A stretch of 64,000 nt of DNA from Hymenobacter sp. HSC-4F20 (lineage in GTDB: Bacteria; Bacteroidota; Bacteroidia; Cytophagales; Hymenobacteraceae): positions 2,170,001 through 2,234,000 of the forward strand of contig NZ_JAHZTD010000001.1 in assembly GCF_019599275.1 (NCBI RefSeq). The letters are read 5' to 3'. This document shows, one piece after another, positions 46,708 through 55,046 of this stretch. Both the position numbers and the translations under genes were made by a program. The stretch's first letter is position 1. Each line of letters begins with the position of its first letter. The notes under the pieces were generated by a model that searched no databases, was not told the origin of the DNA, and saw only the letters and a program-made list of their open reading frames with translations.

Positions 46708-46739
46708 AAACCGCCCCGACTTGGTAGCCGGGGCGGTTT
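46708..46739. terminator. Bidirectional terminator between dinB and a secreted protein gene
   Basis: Arms 46708-46718 and 46729-46739 form an exact 11-bp GC-rich stem flanked by AAA and TTT, separated by a ten-base loop. It serves dinB on the plus strand and the Thr-rich gene on the minus strand. Confidence 0.8.
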
Positions 46740-46758
46740 CAGTGGAAAGCAAGCCGCC

Positions 46759-47082
46759 TTATTTCGGGTCAGCTTTCACTTTCGACTTTTTCTTTTTGTC
46801 CTTCATTTTTACATCTGAAGGCTTGGTCGTCGTGGGGCTCATGGTGCCCGACGTGCTCGACTGGGTTTCTACCGTAGTGGTGGTAGAAGCGGGGGTAGTC
46901 GTGGTTTGGTTGATAGTCGAACCCGAGGTAGTGCCCTGCATGGGCTGAGTGGGCTGCGTCTGAATAGTGGTGCTCTGCGCGGGCTGCGAAGTCGTGGTGG
47001 TCGTGGTGCTGGTGTTGGTCTGCGCGTTGGCAGCCGTCACGCCAGCGGCAAACACAGCGGCAATGGCAAGTAGCTTTTTCAT
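46759..47082 (-). CDS. Secreted Thr-rich protein with lysine-rich tail
   Basis: A 107-residue protein with signal peptide MKKLLAIAAVFAAGVTAANA, a Thr/Ser/Gln-rich body (TNTSTTTTTTSQPAQSTTIQ) and a highly basic end (MKDKKKKSKVKADPK). It is probably disordered and exported; the family is not recognised. The upstream in-frame ATG adds an extension without signal character and was not used. Confidence 0.6.
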   Translation of the reverse strand: MKKLLAIAAVFAAGVTAANAQTNTSTTTTTTSQPAQSTTIQTQPTQPMQGTTSGSTINQTTTTPASTTTTVETQSSTSGTMSPTTTKPSDVKMKDKKKKSKVKADPK

Positions 47083-47233
47083 AGCAGGTACATGGGGAGA
47101 GTGAAACTTAAAAGCCAACCGCACGGCCGGCTTCTGACAGCCTTTAACGAAGCTCGCCCGGGAATGTTGTAATCACCCCCGATTTTGTCCTACTTTCTGC
47201 CTTCACGCACCGCTGAGCCACGAAAAAAAGCAG

Positions 47234-48178
47234 CTACTTCAGCAACTCGTGCAGCACCGTTTGCATCGAAAACACCCGGTTACCGGCCTCCTGAATTACC
47301 AGGGAGTTGGGCGAGTCCAGAATGGCATCCGACACTTCCACGTTGCGGCGCACCGGTAGGCAGTGCAGAAACTTGGCATCGTGGGTGCTGGTCATGTGCT
47401 CGGGCGTGAGCATCCACGAGGGGTCGTTGCTAAGTACCTGGCCGTACTCCTTGTAGCTGCTCCAGTTCTTGGCCTGCACGAAGTCGGCGCCTTCCAGGGC
47501 CTTTTGCTGGTTGTACTCAATGCGGGCGCCCTTCGTGAACTTAGGGTCCAACTCGTAGCCTTCGGGGTGGGTTATCACGAAATCCACCCAGTCCACTTCC
47601 GAGAACCAGTCGGCAAAAGAATTAGGCACGCACTGGGGCAAGGCGCGCACGTGCGGGGCCCAGGTCAAGACCACCTTCACGCGCTCCTTCTGCTTGTGCT
47701 CCGCCACCGTAATCAGGTCAGCAAACGACTGCAACGGGTGCAGGGTGGCGCTTTCCAGGCTGATAACCGGTACGGTAGCGTACTTCAGAATCTTATTGAA
47801 GACTTCTTCGCTGTAGTCGGCCTCCCGGTCCTTGAGCGTGGGGAAGGTGCGCACGCCCAGCACGTCGCAGTACTGGCTCATCACGGCAATGGCTTCCTTG
47901 ATGTGCTCCTGGGTGCCCCCGTTCATCACTGCGCCATCGGCCATTTCCAGCGTCCAGGAATCGGCGCCGGCGTTGAGCACCCAGGCTTGCGCCCCGAGGT
48001 TATAGGCCGCCTTAATGGAGCTCAGGCGGGTGCGCAGGCTGGGGTTAAAGAAAATCAGCCCGACGGTCTTGTTACGGCCCAGGTGCTGGTAGCCAAAGGG
48101 GTTCTGCTTAATCTCCAGCGCCTGTTGCAGCAGGGCGCGGTAGTCGGGTACGTCGGCGAACGAGGTGAATTTTTTCAT
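47234..48178 (-). CDS. argF': N-acetyl- or N-succinyl-ornithine carbamoyltransferase
   Basis: A 314-residue carbamoyltransferase of the Bacteroidota type that uses N-acylated ornithine. The carbamoyl-phosphate loop is SLRTR (residues 47-51), the long N-terminal loop region is NGGTQEHIKEA (86-96) and the ornithine-site motif is HCLPVRRNVEVSD. It converts N-acyl-ornithine and carbamoyl phosphate to N-acyl-citrulline, fed by CarAB encoded upstream. One position decides acetyl versus succinyl substrate; I cannot align it with certainty. It starts 36 bases after the stop of the esterase gene on the same strand. Confidence 0.9.
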   Translation of the reverse strand: MKKFTSFADVPDYRALLQQALEIKQNPFGYQHLGRNKTVGLIFFNPSLRTRLSSIKAAYNLGAQAWVLNAGADSWTLEMADGAVMNGGTQEHIKEAIAVMSQYCDVLGVRTFPTLKDREADYSEEVFNKILKYATVPVISLESATLHPLQSFADLITVAEHKQKERVKVVLTWAPHVRALPQCVPNSFADWFSEVDWVDFVITHPEGYELDPKFTKGARIEYNQQKALEGADFVQAKNWSSYKEYGQVLSNDPSWMLTPEHMTSTHDAKFLHCLPVRRNVEVSDAILDSPNSLVIQEAGNRVFSMQTVLHELLK

Positions 48179-48214
48179 GGAGTACGGGTAGCGCGAAATG
48201 CTCGGGCTACGTGA

Positions 48215-49063
48215 TTACGGTTTTAGCAGCAGTTTGTCCAGCAGGCGCTCCAGGGCTTTATCCCCGCCCGGCGCGTAAATGATGCCGTGGGAGCCCGTGG
48301 GCTGCGCTTCCAGCTGCCAGCCGGGCGCTTCCGCCCGGTGCTCGTTGTAGGTGGCCATTACGTTTTTGTAGCGGAACAAGCTGTCGTTTTGCGCGTGCAG
48401 CGAATAAAACGGCTGCTGGCCCAGCCGCCGGAAATCAATCGGGCCGATGTCCAGCCGGGGCCGGGCCGATACAGTGTAGTAGCCGGCAAACAGCTCCGGG
48501 TGATGGTCGGCAAACCAGAAGGTGGCCGTGCCGCCGTTCGAAAACCCGCCCAGGTACACCTGCTTGTCGTTGATGTGGTAGTGCTGCTTGGTTTCGCCCA
48601 GCACCTTCACCACGGCCTCGAAGGCGACGGGCTGATTTGCCCAGCCGAAGGTTTTGCGGCCAAACGGGAACAGCACCAACGCCTGATACTTCTCGGCCAG
48701 CTTGAAGATGGCTTCGTCGACGAAATCCGGGTCCTTGTATTCGAAGTTCTTTAGGCTCACCACGCCCCCGTGCAAGTACACAATCAGGCGCGTAGCCACC
48801 TTGGGATTGTACGATTTGGGCACGTACACCACGTAAGGCAGCCGCACGGTATCGACCTGCGTGAAGTAGAGCGCGTGCCCTGGAGTCGGGTGCGCAAACC
48901 CTTTGCGGCCCCTCGTCGGCACTGCTTTGGCGGTAGTCATTTGCACCCAGCGCGTTTCCACCTGCCGAATACTGTCGGCACGGGAGAGTTTTTGGGCCTG
49001 TACAGGCACCCGGGCGGAGCTCAGCAGTGCTAGCAGGAATACAGCTAATCGGACAAGGTTCAT
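48215..49063 (-). CDS. Secreted alpha/beta hydrolase, esterase D/PHB-depolymerase-like
   Basis: A 282-residue exported hydrolase with signal peptide MNLVRLAVFLLALLSSARVP. The oxyanion region is LIVYLHGGVVSL, the nucleophile elbow GGFSNGGTAT and a C-terminal His lies in PTGSHGIIYAPGG. The pattern is of feruloyl esterase or PHB-depolymerase-like enzymes; the substrate is unknown. It lies upstream of argF' with a 36-base gap and they may share a transcript. A TACCTTCG element lies 35 bases upstream of its start on the same strand. Confidence 0.82.
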   Translation of the reverse strand: MNLVRLAVFLLALLSSARVPVQAQKLSRADSIRQVETRWVQMTTAKAVPTRGRKGFAHPTPGHALYFTQVDTVRLPYVVYVPKSYNPKVATRLIVYLHGGVVSLKNFEYKDPDFVDEAIFKLAEKYQALVLFPFGRKTFGWANQPVAFEAVVKVLGETKQHYHINDKQVYLGGFSNGGTATFWFADHHPELFAGYYTVSARPRLDIGPIDFRRLGQQPFYSLHAQNDSLFRYKNVMATYNEHRAEAPGWQLEAQPTGSHGIIYAPGGDKALERLLDKLLLKP

Positions 49064-49097
49064 CGTTTGCAATTGGCCTACTTATCGTTTGCTGCTA

Positions 49098-49105
49098 CGA
49101 AGGTA
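49098..49105 (-). promoter_or_regulatory. -7-like element TACCTTCG upstream of the esterase gene
   Basis: The minus-strand sequence TACCTTCG lies about 35 bases before the esterase start, with TTCG at 49123-49126 about 17 bases further upstream. The same octamer precedes the EamA gene. It may drive the esterase-argF' pair. Confidence 0.45.
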
Positions 49106-49139
49106 AGGCGTTGCAGAACAGCCGAAAAAATTAGAACGC

Positions 49140-49230
49140 CATGCTGAGCGCAGCCGAAGCATCTCTACTGGGATCGTCCTCACGAGAGGAGGTACTATCA
49201 GTAGAGATGCTTCGACAAGCTCAGCATGAC
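49140..49230. repeat. Palindrome between the esterase and carB
   Basis: CATGCTGAGC (49140-49149) pairs with GCTCAGCATG ending 49228. An inner 16-bp perfect arm pair lies at 49155-49170 and 49199-49214, and TCCTC/GAGGA pairs again in the centre. It is the fourth member of the palindrome family, between the carB stop and the esterase start. Confidence 0.75.
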
Positions 49231-49263
49231 GGTCTTATGTACTACAAGCCTACTACTTGCCGG

Positions 49264-52200
49264 CTACATCGCCTTATACTCGTTCCAGCTCTTGATCTTC
49301 AGGTCCTTCATTTCCAGCTTGCAGAAGGCCTGGATGAAGGCTTTGGCCAAGCGGGCGTTAGTGAGCAGCGGGATGCCGAAGTCGATGGCGGTACGGCGAA
49401 TTTTGTAGTCGTTGTCCAGCTCGCCCTTCGACAGGTTCTTCGGGATGTTGATGACCAGGTCGATCTTCTTCTCCTTGAGGTAGGTTAGCACGTTGGGCTC
49501 CTGGTAGTCGTCGGGCCAGAACAGCAGGCTGCTGGGAATGCCGTTTTCGGCGAAGAAGCGGTGCGTACCCTGCGTGGCGTAGATGGTGTAGCCCTTCTTC
49601 ACCAGTAACTCTACGGCCGCGAGCAACGCCACTTTCGACTTGATCGGCCCCCCGGAAATCAGTACCGACTGCTGCGGAATCTTGTAACCCACGCTCAGCA
49701 TCGACTTCAGCAGGGCTTCCTCGGCGGTGTCGCCCAGGCAGCCTACCTCGCCGGTGCTCACCATGTCTACGCGCAGCACGGGGTCGGCGCCGGGCAGGCG
49801 GGTGAACGAGAACTGCGGGGCTTTCACGCCCACGAAGGGCAGGTCGTACACCCGCTCACTCTCGTCGCGGGCCACTTTCTTGCCTAGTAGCACCTGCGTG
49901 GCCTTTTTGATCAGGTTATTGCCCGATACTTTCGACACGAAGGGGTAGCTGCGTGAGGCGCGGATGTTGCACTCAATCACCCGGATTTCACCGTTTTTAT
50001 CCAGGAACTGGATGTTGAACGGCCCACTGATTTCGTAGCGCTTGGCAATCTTCTCGGCAATGGTTTTCAGCTTCCGGATCGTGCGCACGTACACCTTCTG
50101 GGGCGGGTAGTACATGGTAGCGTCGCCGGAGTGTACACCGGCAAACTCCACGTGCTCAGAAATGGCATAGCTCACGATTTCGCCCTTGTCGGCCACCGCG
50201 TCCAGCTCAATTTCCTTGGCATCCTGCATAAACTCCGATACCACTACCGGGTACTCGGCGCTTACCTCCACGGCAGCTTTCAGGAAGGCCTCCATCTCAA
50301 ACGCGTTGGAAACCACGTTCATAGAAGCTCCCGACAGCACGTAGCTTGGCCGGATCAGCACGGGGTAGCCTACCTCCCCCACAAACTCAAACATGGCGTC
50401 CAGAGAGGTCAGCTCCTTCCAGCGGGGCTGAGCAATGCCCAGCTCATCCATGATGCTCGAGAACTTGTGGCGGTTCTCAGCCTCGTCAATGCGGGCCGGA
50501 GCCGTACCTAAAATGGGGGCCTTGGCATCGGCCAGACGGGTAGCGAGGTTGTTTGGAATCTGGCCACCAGTAGAGAGAATGACACCCTCCGGCTGCTCAA
50601 ACTCCAGAATGTCCATCACCCGCTCGAAGCTCAACTCCTCGAAGTACAGCCGGTCCGACACGTCGTAGTCGGTAGAAACAGTTTCGGGGTTGTAGTTGAT
50701 GATGATGGTTTTGTAACCCTCTTCGGCGGCCGTCTGCACGGCATTCACGCCGCACCAGTCGAACTCCACGGAGCTACCGATGCGGTACACACCCGAGCCC
50801 AGCACCATAATAGACTTATCAGTTTCCGGCTGCAGGTCGTTCTCGGTGCCGTGGTAGGTGCTGTAGAGGTAGTTGGTTTTGGCCGGGAATTCAGCCGCCA
50901 GCGTGTCAATCTGCTTGATGACGGGTAGTACGCCCAGGGCCTTGCGGCGGGCACGCACCAGCAGCTCGTCGGCTTTCACGTCGCCTTGGCCCAGCAGCTT
51001 CACCGCAATTTGCTGGTCCGAAAAACCGGCTTTTTTGACCTCGCGCAGTAGGCCAGTTTCCAGAGCATCGACGCCGCTACCGCGCTTAGCAGCTAGCTGG
51101 TTGCTCAGCTCGAAAATGGTGTACAGACGCTGCAGGAACCAGTGGTCAATCTTGGTCAGATCGTGCACTTGATTCAGGGTATAGCCAGCCTCAAACGCCA
51201 GGTTAATGGCGAAGATGCGCTCCTCGTTCGGCTCGCTCAGCAGCTTGTCGATGGTCGCATTGTCCACCTCCTCGGGCTTGTTGGCCACGAAGCCGCGCTT
51301 GCCGGTGTCCAGCATGCGTAGGCCCTTCTGAATAGCTTCCTCGAAGGATTTGCCAATGGCCATCACCTCGCCCACGCTCTTCATGGCCGAGCCAATCTGC
51401 CGGTTCACACCTTCAAATTTGCCTAGGTCCCAGCGCGGCAGCTTTACTACCACGTAGTCCAAGGCCGGCTCGAAGAAGGCCGAAGTAGTCTGCGTCACGC
51501 TGTTTTTCAGCTCCGACAAAGAGTAGCCCAGGCTCAGCTTGGCCGCTACAAAGGCCAGCGGGTATCCCGTAGCCTTGGAAGCTAGTGCCGAGGAGCGCGA
51601 CAAACGGGCATTCACCTCAATCACGCGGTAGTCCTCCGACACGGGGTCGAGGGCGTACTGAATGTTACACTCACCTACAATGCCGAGGTGGCGGATGGTT
51701 TTGATGCCGATGCTGCGCAGCTTATGGTACTCGCGGTTGCTCAAGGTCTGCGACGGAGCTACCACGATGCTCTCCCCGGTGTGGATGCCGATGGGGTCGA
51801 AGTTCTCCATGTTGCAGACCGTGATGCAGTTGTCGTACTGGTCGCGTACCACTTCGTACTCCACTTCCTTCCAGCCCTTCAGCGACTCTTCCACCAGAAT
51901 CTGGTCAGAAGTCGTGAAGGATTTCTGGACGAGGGCCCGTAGTTCGTCCATGTTATTGGCGAAACCACTACCTAGGCCACCCAGCGCAAACGCCGCCCGC
52001 ACGATGATGGGGAAACCGATTTTCTCGGCCGCGGCCACCGCATCTTCCATGGTCGTTACGGCCACGCTGCGGGCCGAAAGCACCCCAATCTGGTCGAGCT
52101 TCTCCTTGAAAATGTCCCGGTCCTCAGTGTCGATGATGCTTTGCACGGGCGTGCCCAGCACCTTCACGTTGTACTTCTCAAACACGCCAGCACGGAACAG

Positions 52201-52494
52201 GGCCACGGCGCAGTTCAGGGCCGTCTGGCCACCAAACGCTACCAGAATACCATCGGGCTGCTCCTTCTTGATGACTTCCTCCACGAAGTAGGGCGTCACA
52301 GGCAGGAAATACACGTCGTCGGCAATGTTATCCGACGTCTGTACGGTGGCGATGTTGGGGTTGATGAGGATGGTGCGGATGCCTTCCTCCTTTAGCGCCT
52401 TGAGGGCCTGGGAGCCGGAGTAGTCGAACTCACCGGCCTCGCCAATTTTCAGCGCGCCGGAACCGAGGATGAGAACTTTCTGTGGTTTTTCCAT
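49264..52494 (-). CDS. carB: Carbamoyl-phosphate synthase large subunit
   Basis: A 1076-residue CarB with the two ATP-grasp halves (first MEKPQKVLILGSGALKIGEA; second SIMVLGSGVYRIGSSVEFDW) and the C-terminal allosteric domain (GYTIYATQGTHRFFAENGIP). It makes carbamoyl phosphate for arginine and pyrimidines with the CarA glutaminase. Length matches E. coli CarB (1073). It reads towards argF'. Two small membrane-protein genes separate it from carA, an unusual order. Confidence 0.96.
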   Translation of the reverse strand: MEKPQKVLILGSGALKIGEAGEFDYSGSQALKALKEEGIRTILINPNIATVQTSDNIADDVYFLPVTPYFVEEVIKKEQPDGILVAFGGQTALNCAVALFRAGVFEKYNVKVLGTPVQSIIDTEDRDIFKEKLDQIGVLSARSVAVTTMEDAVAAAEKIGFPIIVRAAFALGGLGSGFANNMDELRALVQKSFTTSDQILVEESLKGWKEVEYEVVRDQYDNCITVCNMENFDPIGIHTGESIVVAPSQTLSNREYHKLRSIGIKTIRHLGIVGECNIQYALDPVSEDYRVIEVNARLSRSSALASKATGYPLAFVAAKLSLGYSLSELKNSVTQTTSAFFEPALDYVVVKLPRWDLGKFEGVNRQIGSAMKSVGEVMAIGKSFEEAIQKGLRMLDTGKRGFVANKPEEVDNATIDKLLSEPNEERIFAINLAFEAGYTLNQVHDLTKIDHWFLQRLYTIFELSNQLAAKRGSGVDALETGLLREVKKAGFSDQQIAVKLLGQGDVKADELLVRARRKALGVLPVIKQIDTLAAEFPAKTNYLYSTYHGTENDLQPETDKSIMVLGSGVYRIGSSVEFDWCGVNAVQTAAEEGYKTIIINYNPETVSTDYDVSDRLYFEELSFERVMDILEFEQPEGVILSTGGQIPNNLATRLADAKAPILGTAPARIDEAENRHKFSSIMDELGIAQPRWKELTSLDAMFEFVGEVGYPVLIRPSYVLSGASMNVVSNAFEMEAFLKAAVEVSAEYPVVVSEFMQDAKEIELDAVADKGEIVSYAISEHVEFAGVHSGDATMYYPPQKVYVRTIRKLKTIAEKIAKRYEISGPFNIQFLDKNGEIRVIECNIRASRSYPFVSKVSGNNLIKKATQVLLGKKVARDESERVYDLPFVGVKAPQFSFTRLPGADPVLRVDMVSTGEVGCLGDTAEEALLKSMLSVGYKIPQQSVLISGGPIKSKVALLAAVELLVKKGYTIYATQGTHRFFAENGIPSSLLFWPDDYQEPNVLTYLKEKKIDLVINIPKNLSKGELDNDYKIRRTAIDFGIPLLTNARLAKAFIQAFCKLEMKDLKIKSWNEYKAM

Positions 52495-52589
52495 TCTAGG
52501 GGTTAGGGTAACAGGCCGCTGGTGCGGTCATGTTAAAAGGCAGTCGTGCTAGGCCGGCTACAGCCGGTGGTTTATGTGGTAGAGTAGTT

Positions 52590-52958
52590 TTACTTGGAAA
52601 AGAGGGTGTCGCTCTTCACGATTTCCCAGTTGCCGGATGCCCTTCTGGTCATCCAGAGTTTGATGGTAGCGTTGGCCCGGTCACCGTCTAATAAGAAGCG
52701 GAAGACGAGCGAGTCTTTTTTAGCACTCAGGTTCTCTACTTTGAAGTTCTTGGAGCGTATCCGTCCTGTTCTGCTGGTTATTCTGGGAGAAACTCGGGCC
52801 GAACTCATTGCTTGGGCAATCAGGTCGGCTGGTTCTCCCAGCACTGCTTTCATAATCGTGCGCTGGCCCAGGTTCTTCACAAAGTAGAACCCCGCGAAAG
52901 CCAGAACACCCAACAACACATACCCCCAGGTCGGAAAAACTCTACTTTTCGATGGCAT
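52590..52958 (-). CDS. Small membrane-anchored protein, Coa1-like paralogue A
   Basis: A 122-residue protein with an N-terminal transmembrane helix (WGYVLLGVLAFAGFYFV) and a small beta-rich domain with ITSRTGRIRSKNFKVENLSA, ANATIKLWMTRRASGNWEIV and SDTLFSK. The pattern recalls Coa1-type cytochrome-oxidase assembly domains (extended strand then GW-like end), but the match is weak. It shares the same layout and many residues with the next gene, 14 bases away, so the two are tandem paralogues. It lies between carB and carA. Function unknown. Confidence 0.7.
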   Translation of the reverse strand: MPSKSRVFPTWGYVLLGVLAFAGFYFVKNLGQRTIMKAVLGEPADLIAQAMSSARVSPRITSRTGRIRSKNFKVENLSAKKDSLVFRFLLDGDRANATIKLWMTRRASGNWEIVKSDTLFSK

Positions 52959-52972
52959 GGGAGGAGCGCGGT

Positions 52973-53350
52973 TTATTCAGTGAAAGTGGTGTCGCTCTTC
53001 AGCATCTTCCATTCGCCAGATGGCTGTTTTATGACCTTGGTCTTGATAGTAGCGGTGGCTTTCTCACCCTTTAGCACGAGCCGGAAGGTGAGAGAATCTT
53101 GCTTCGGTCCGGGCTTCCCGGCGTCAAACTTCTTCGAGACAATCTTCCCAGTGCGGCTCAAAATCCGAGGTGATATTTTGGTAGCATTCAGCGCCGAAAT
53201 AACAAACTCCGATTGCTTACCCATTGCTAGTCTAACCACATCTGCCGCCTTGATACTCTTGATGAAGTAGTACGCCGCAAACGCCGCGATTCCCAGCGCT
53301 ATGTACACCCAGGTTCGTGTACCTCCGCTTTTTTCTTGCATAGTGCTCAT
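52973..53350 (-). CDS. Small membrane-anchored protein, Coa1-like paralogue B
   Basis: A 125-residue paralogue of the neighbouring gene: TM helix (VYIALGIAAFAAYYFI), then SPRILSRTGKIVSKKFDAGK, TATIKTKVIKQPSGEWKMLK and SDTTFTE. Shared positions with paralogue A include SPR-I-SRTG-I-SK-F, ATIK, SG-W and KSDT-F. It is likely co-transcribed with it (14-base gap). Starts at residue 1 or residue 4 are both possible. Function unknown. Confidence 0.7.
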   Translation of the reverse strand: MSTMQEKSGGTRTWVYIALGIAAFAAYYFIKSIKAADVVRLAMGKQSEFVISALNATKISPRILSRTGKIVSKKFDAGKPGPKQDSLTFRLVLKGEKATATIKTKVIKQPSGEWKMLKSDTTFTE

Positions 53351-53382
53351 GCATTAAAAATGACCGGGCTGAAGATAGGAAA

Positions 53383-53395
53383 CGTCATGCTGAGC
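53383..53395. repeat. Degenerate end of the palindrome family
   Basis: CGTCATGCTGAGC here matches the outer arm of the palindrome at 49140-49230, but no full right arm follows. It lies in the gap between the small membrane gene and carA. Confidence 0.4.
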
Positions 53396-53428
53396 TTGCC
53401 GAACTGAAGAGCAGCATTCTAGGCCAGT

Positions 53429-54514
53429 CTACTTCGCGGCTTTATGCTCGGCTACAGCTTTCAGGAAGTCGTCGAACAGGTACTCCGTGTCCTCGGGGCC
53501 ACCGGCGGCTTCGGGGTGAAACTGGGTGGAGAAGAACGGCTTGCTCTTGTGCTTGATGCCTTCGCAGGTGCCGTCGTTCAGGTTTTCGAACAACATTTCC
53601 CACTCAGCAGGTAGCGTGTCGGTGTCTACTGCGAAGCCGTGGTTCTGGCTGGTGATGTAGCTGCGCTTGGTACCCGAAAGCAGCACCGGCTGGTTGTGGC
53701 TGCGGTGGCCGTACTTCAGCTTAAACGTGTCGCCGCCCGCCGCTAGGCCCATGAGCTGAGAGCCCAGGCAGATGCCGAAGATGGGCTTGTCCTGGCCTAG
53801 TGCGGTTTGGAGGTGTTGGATAGTGGGCGTACACATCTTTGGGTCGCCGGGGCCGTTGCTCAGGAACAGGCCGTCGTAGTCGAGCTTGGTGAAGTCGTAG
53901 TCCCAGGGCACGCGGATGAGTTCCACGTCGCGGTTGAGGAAGCAGCGGATGATGTTGGTTTTGGTGCCGCAGTCTACCAGCACGATTTTATGCTGGCCGT
54001 TGCCGTAGTGCTTTACCTCGGTGGGGCTCACCTGAGCCACCAGGTTGTCCTGGTTGGGGTCGTGCAGCTCCATATCTTCCTCGGCCACAATCTTGCCTAG
54101 CATGGCGCCCTTCTCCCGCAGAATTTTGGTGAGCATGCGCGTATCCACGCCGAAGATGCCGGGGATGTTGTACTCGGCCAGCCAATCGCCGAGGCTCTTG
54201 GCGGCGTTCCAGTGGCTGTGCTCCTCGGAGTAGTAGTTCACCACCAAGCCGGCAATGTGAATCTTGTCCGACTCGAAAATCTTGGAAATCGACTCGTACA
54301 GTTCCTCGCCGGGCACACCGTAGTTGCCCACCATGGGGTAGGTCAGTACCAGAATCTGGCCGGCGAAGGACGGGTCCGTCAGGTTTTCGGGGTAGCCGGT
54401 CATGGCCGTGCTGAACACCACCTCGCCCGCGGCGGAGGTGAAGGCGCCGAAAGATTGGCCCTGAATTTCAGTACCGTCTTCCAGGACGAGTTTTACCGAT
54501 TTAGCGTTTTCCAC
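53429..54514 (-). CDS. carA: Carbamoyl-phosphate synthase small subunit
   Basis: A 361-residue CarA: an N-terminal dimerisation domain (SVKLVLEDGTEIQGQSFGAF; GEVVFSTAMTGYPENLTDPS) and a class I glutaminase with Cys near residue 249 (GICLGSQLMG) and His/Glu in STQFHPEAAGGPEDTEY. It releases ammonia from glutamine for CarB. The start MENAKSVKL is clear. The upstream 532-base gap has inverted repeats that may control it. Confidence 0.95.
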   Translation of the reverse strand: MENAKSVKLVLEDGTEIQGQSFGAFTSAAGEVVFSTAMTGYPENLTDPSFAGQILVLTYPMVGNYGVPGEELYESISKIFESDKIHIAGLVVNYYSEEHSHWNAAKSLGDWLAEYNIPGIFGVDTRMLTKILREKGAMLGKIVAEEDMELHDPNQDNLVAQVSPTEVKHYGNGQHKIVLVDCGTKTNIIRCFLNRDVELIRVPWDYDFTKLDYDGLFLSNGPGDPKMCTPTIQHLQTALGQDKPIFGICLGSQLMGLAAGGDTFKLKYGHRSHNQPVLLSGTKRSYITSQNHGFAVDTDTLPAEWEMLFENLNDGTCEGIKHKSKPFFSTQFHPEAAGGPEDTEYLFDDFLKAVAEHKAAK

Positions 54515-55046
54515 TCTGTTTTTGCGAAAAAGGGTTTACTCTGTTATTGATTTTCTGCGGTAGTCAGGCCCGCTGCTTCTCTTGTTGAGTTGAGAGGCAA
54601 TGGCAGGTGCAGCCCTCTGCCCGATCAATGCTGGTCGGAAACTGACTATTGAAAGGCAATGCGGTAATCCAGCGCCTCTGTTGAACGTCTTGCGGATGCG
54701 CGGCGTAGCCTTCGCCGGTTTGTGCAGCAGACCCGATACATTTTCGGCTGGAACAGGACCGAAAATCAGGGGTCTGTTCCAGCCGAAGCAGGATGTAAGC
54801 CGAGCGGGAGCGAAAGAATGTAAATCGATCTGCCCCGCGCAATACCGATTCCAGATGTCAGGCATCGGGAAGTCTGGCGGGCACGACTGCTGGAAGGAAA
54901 TGTGGGAGGCCGTTCTTTCATGGAAAGAACCAGCCGGCTGCTGCGTAATAGGCACCAATGGCAGCGGGCAGCTAATCAGAAGGGGAGCCAGGCTCGGGAG
55001 CTTCATCGTGCTACTCATTGGGGCTGCAAGTTAGGTTACAGGTCGT
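54515..55046. other. Gene-free region upstream of carA with inverted repeats
   Basis: No convincing gene: the minus-strand frame 54536-55018 begins with a signal-like stretch but the rest has no coding character. A perfect 14-bp inverted repeat lies at 54743-54756/54774-54787 (17-base loop) and a perfect 8-bp dyad, GTTCTTTC-atg-GAAAGAAC, at 54912-54930. These are candidate operator or leader elements for the carA message. Confidence 0.5.

Noticed and set aside
54536..55018. 160-codon frame upstream of carA starting MKLPSLAPLLISC
   Set aside because: The first 20 residues look like a signal peptide, but the rest has random composition, overlaps strong inverted repeats, and no family fits.
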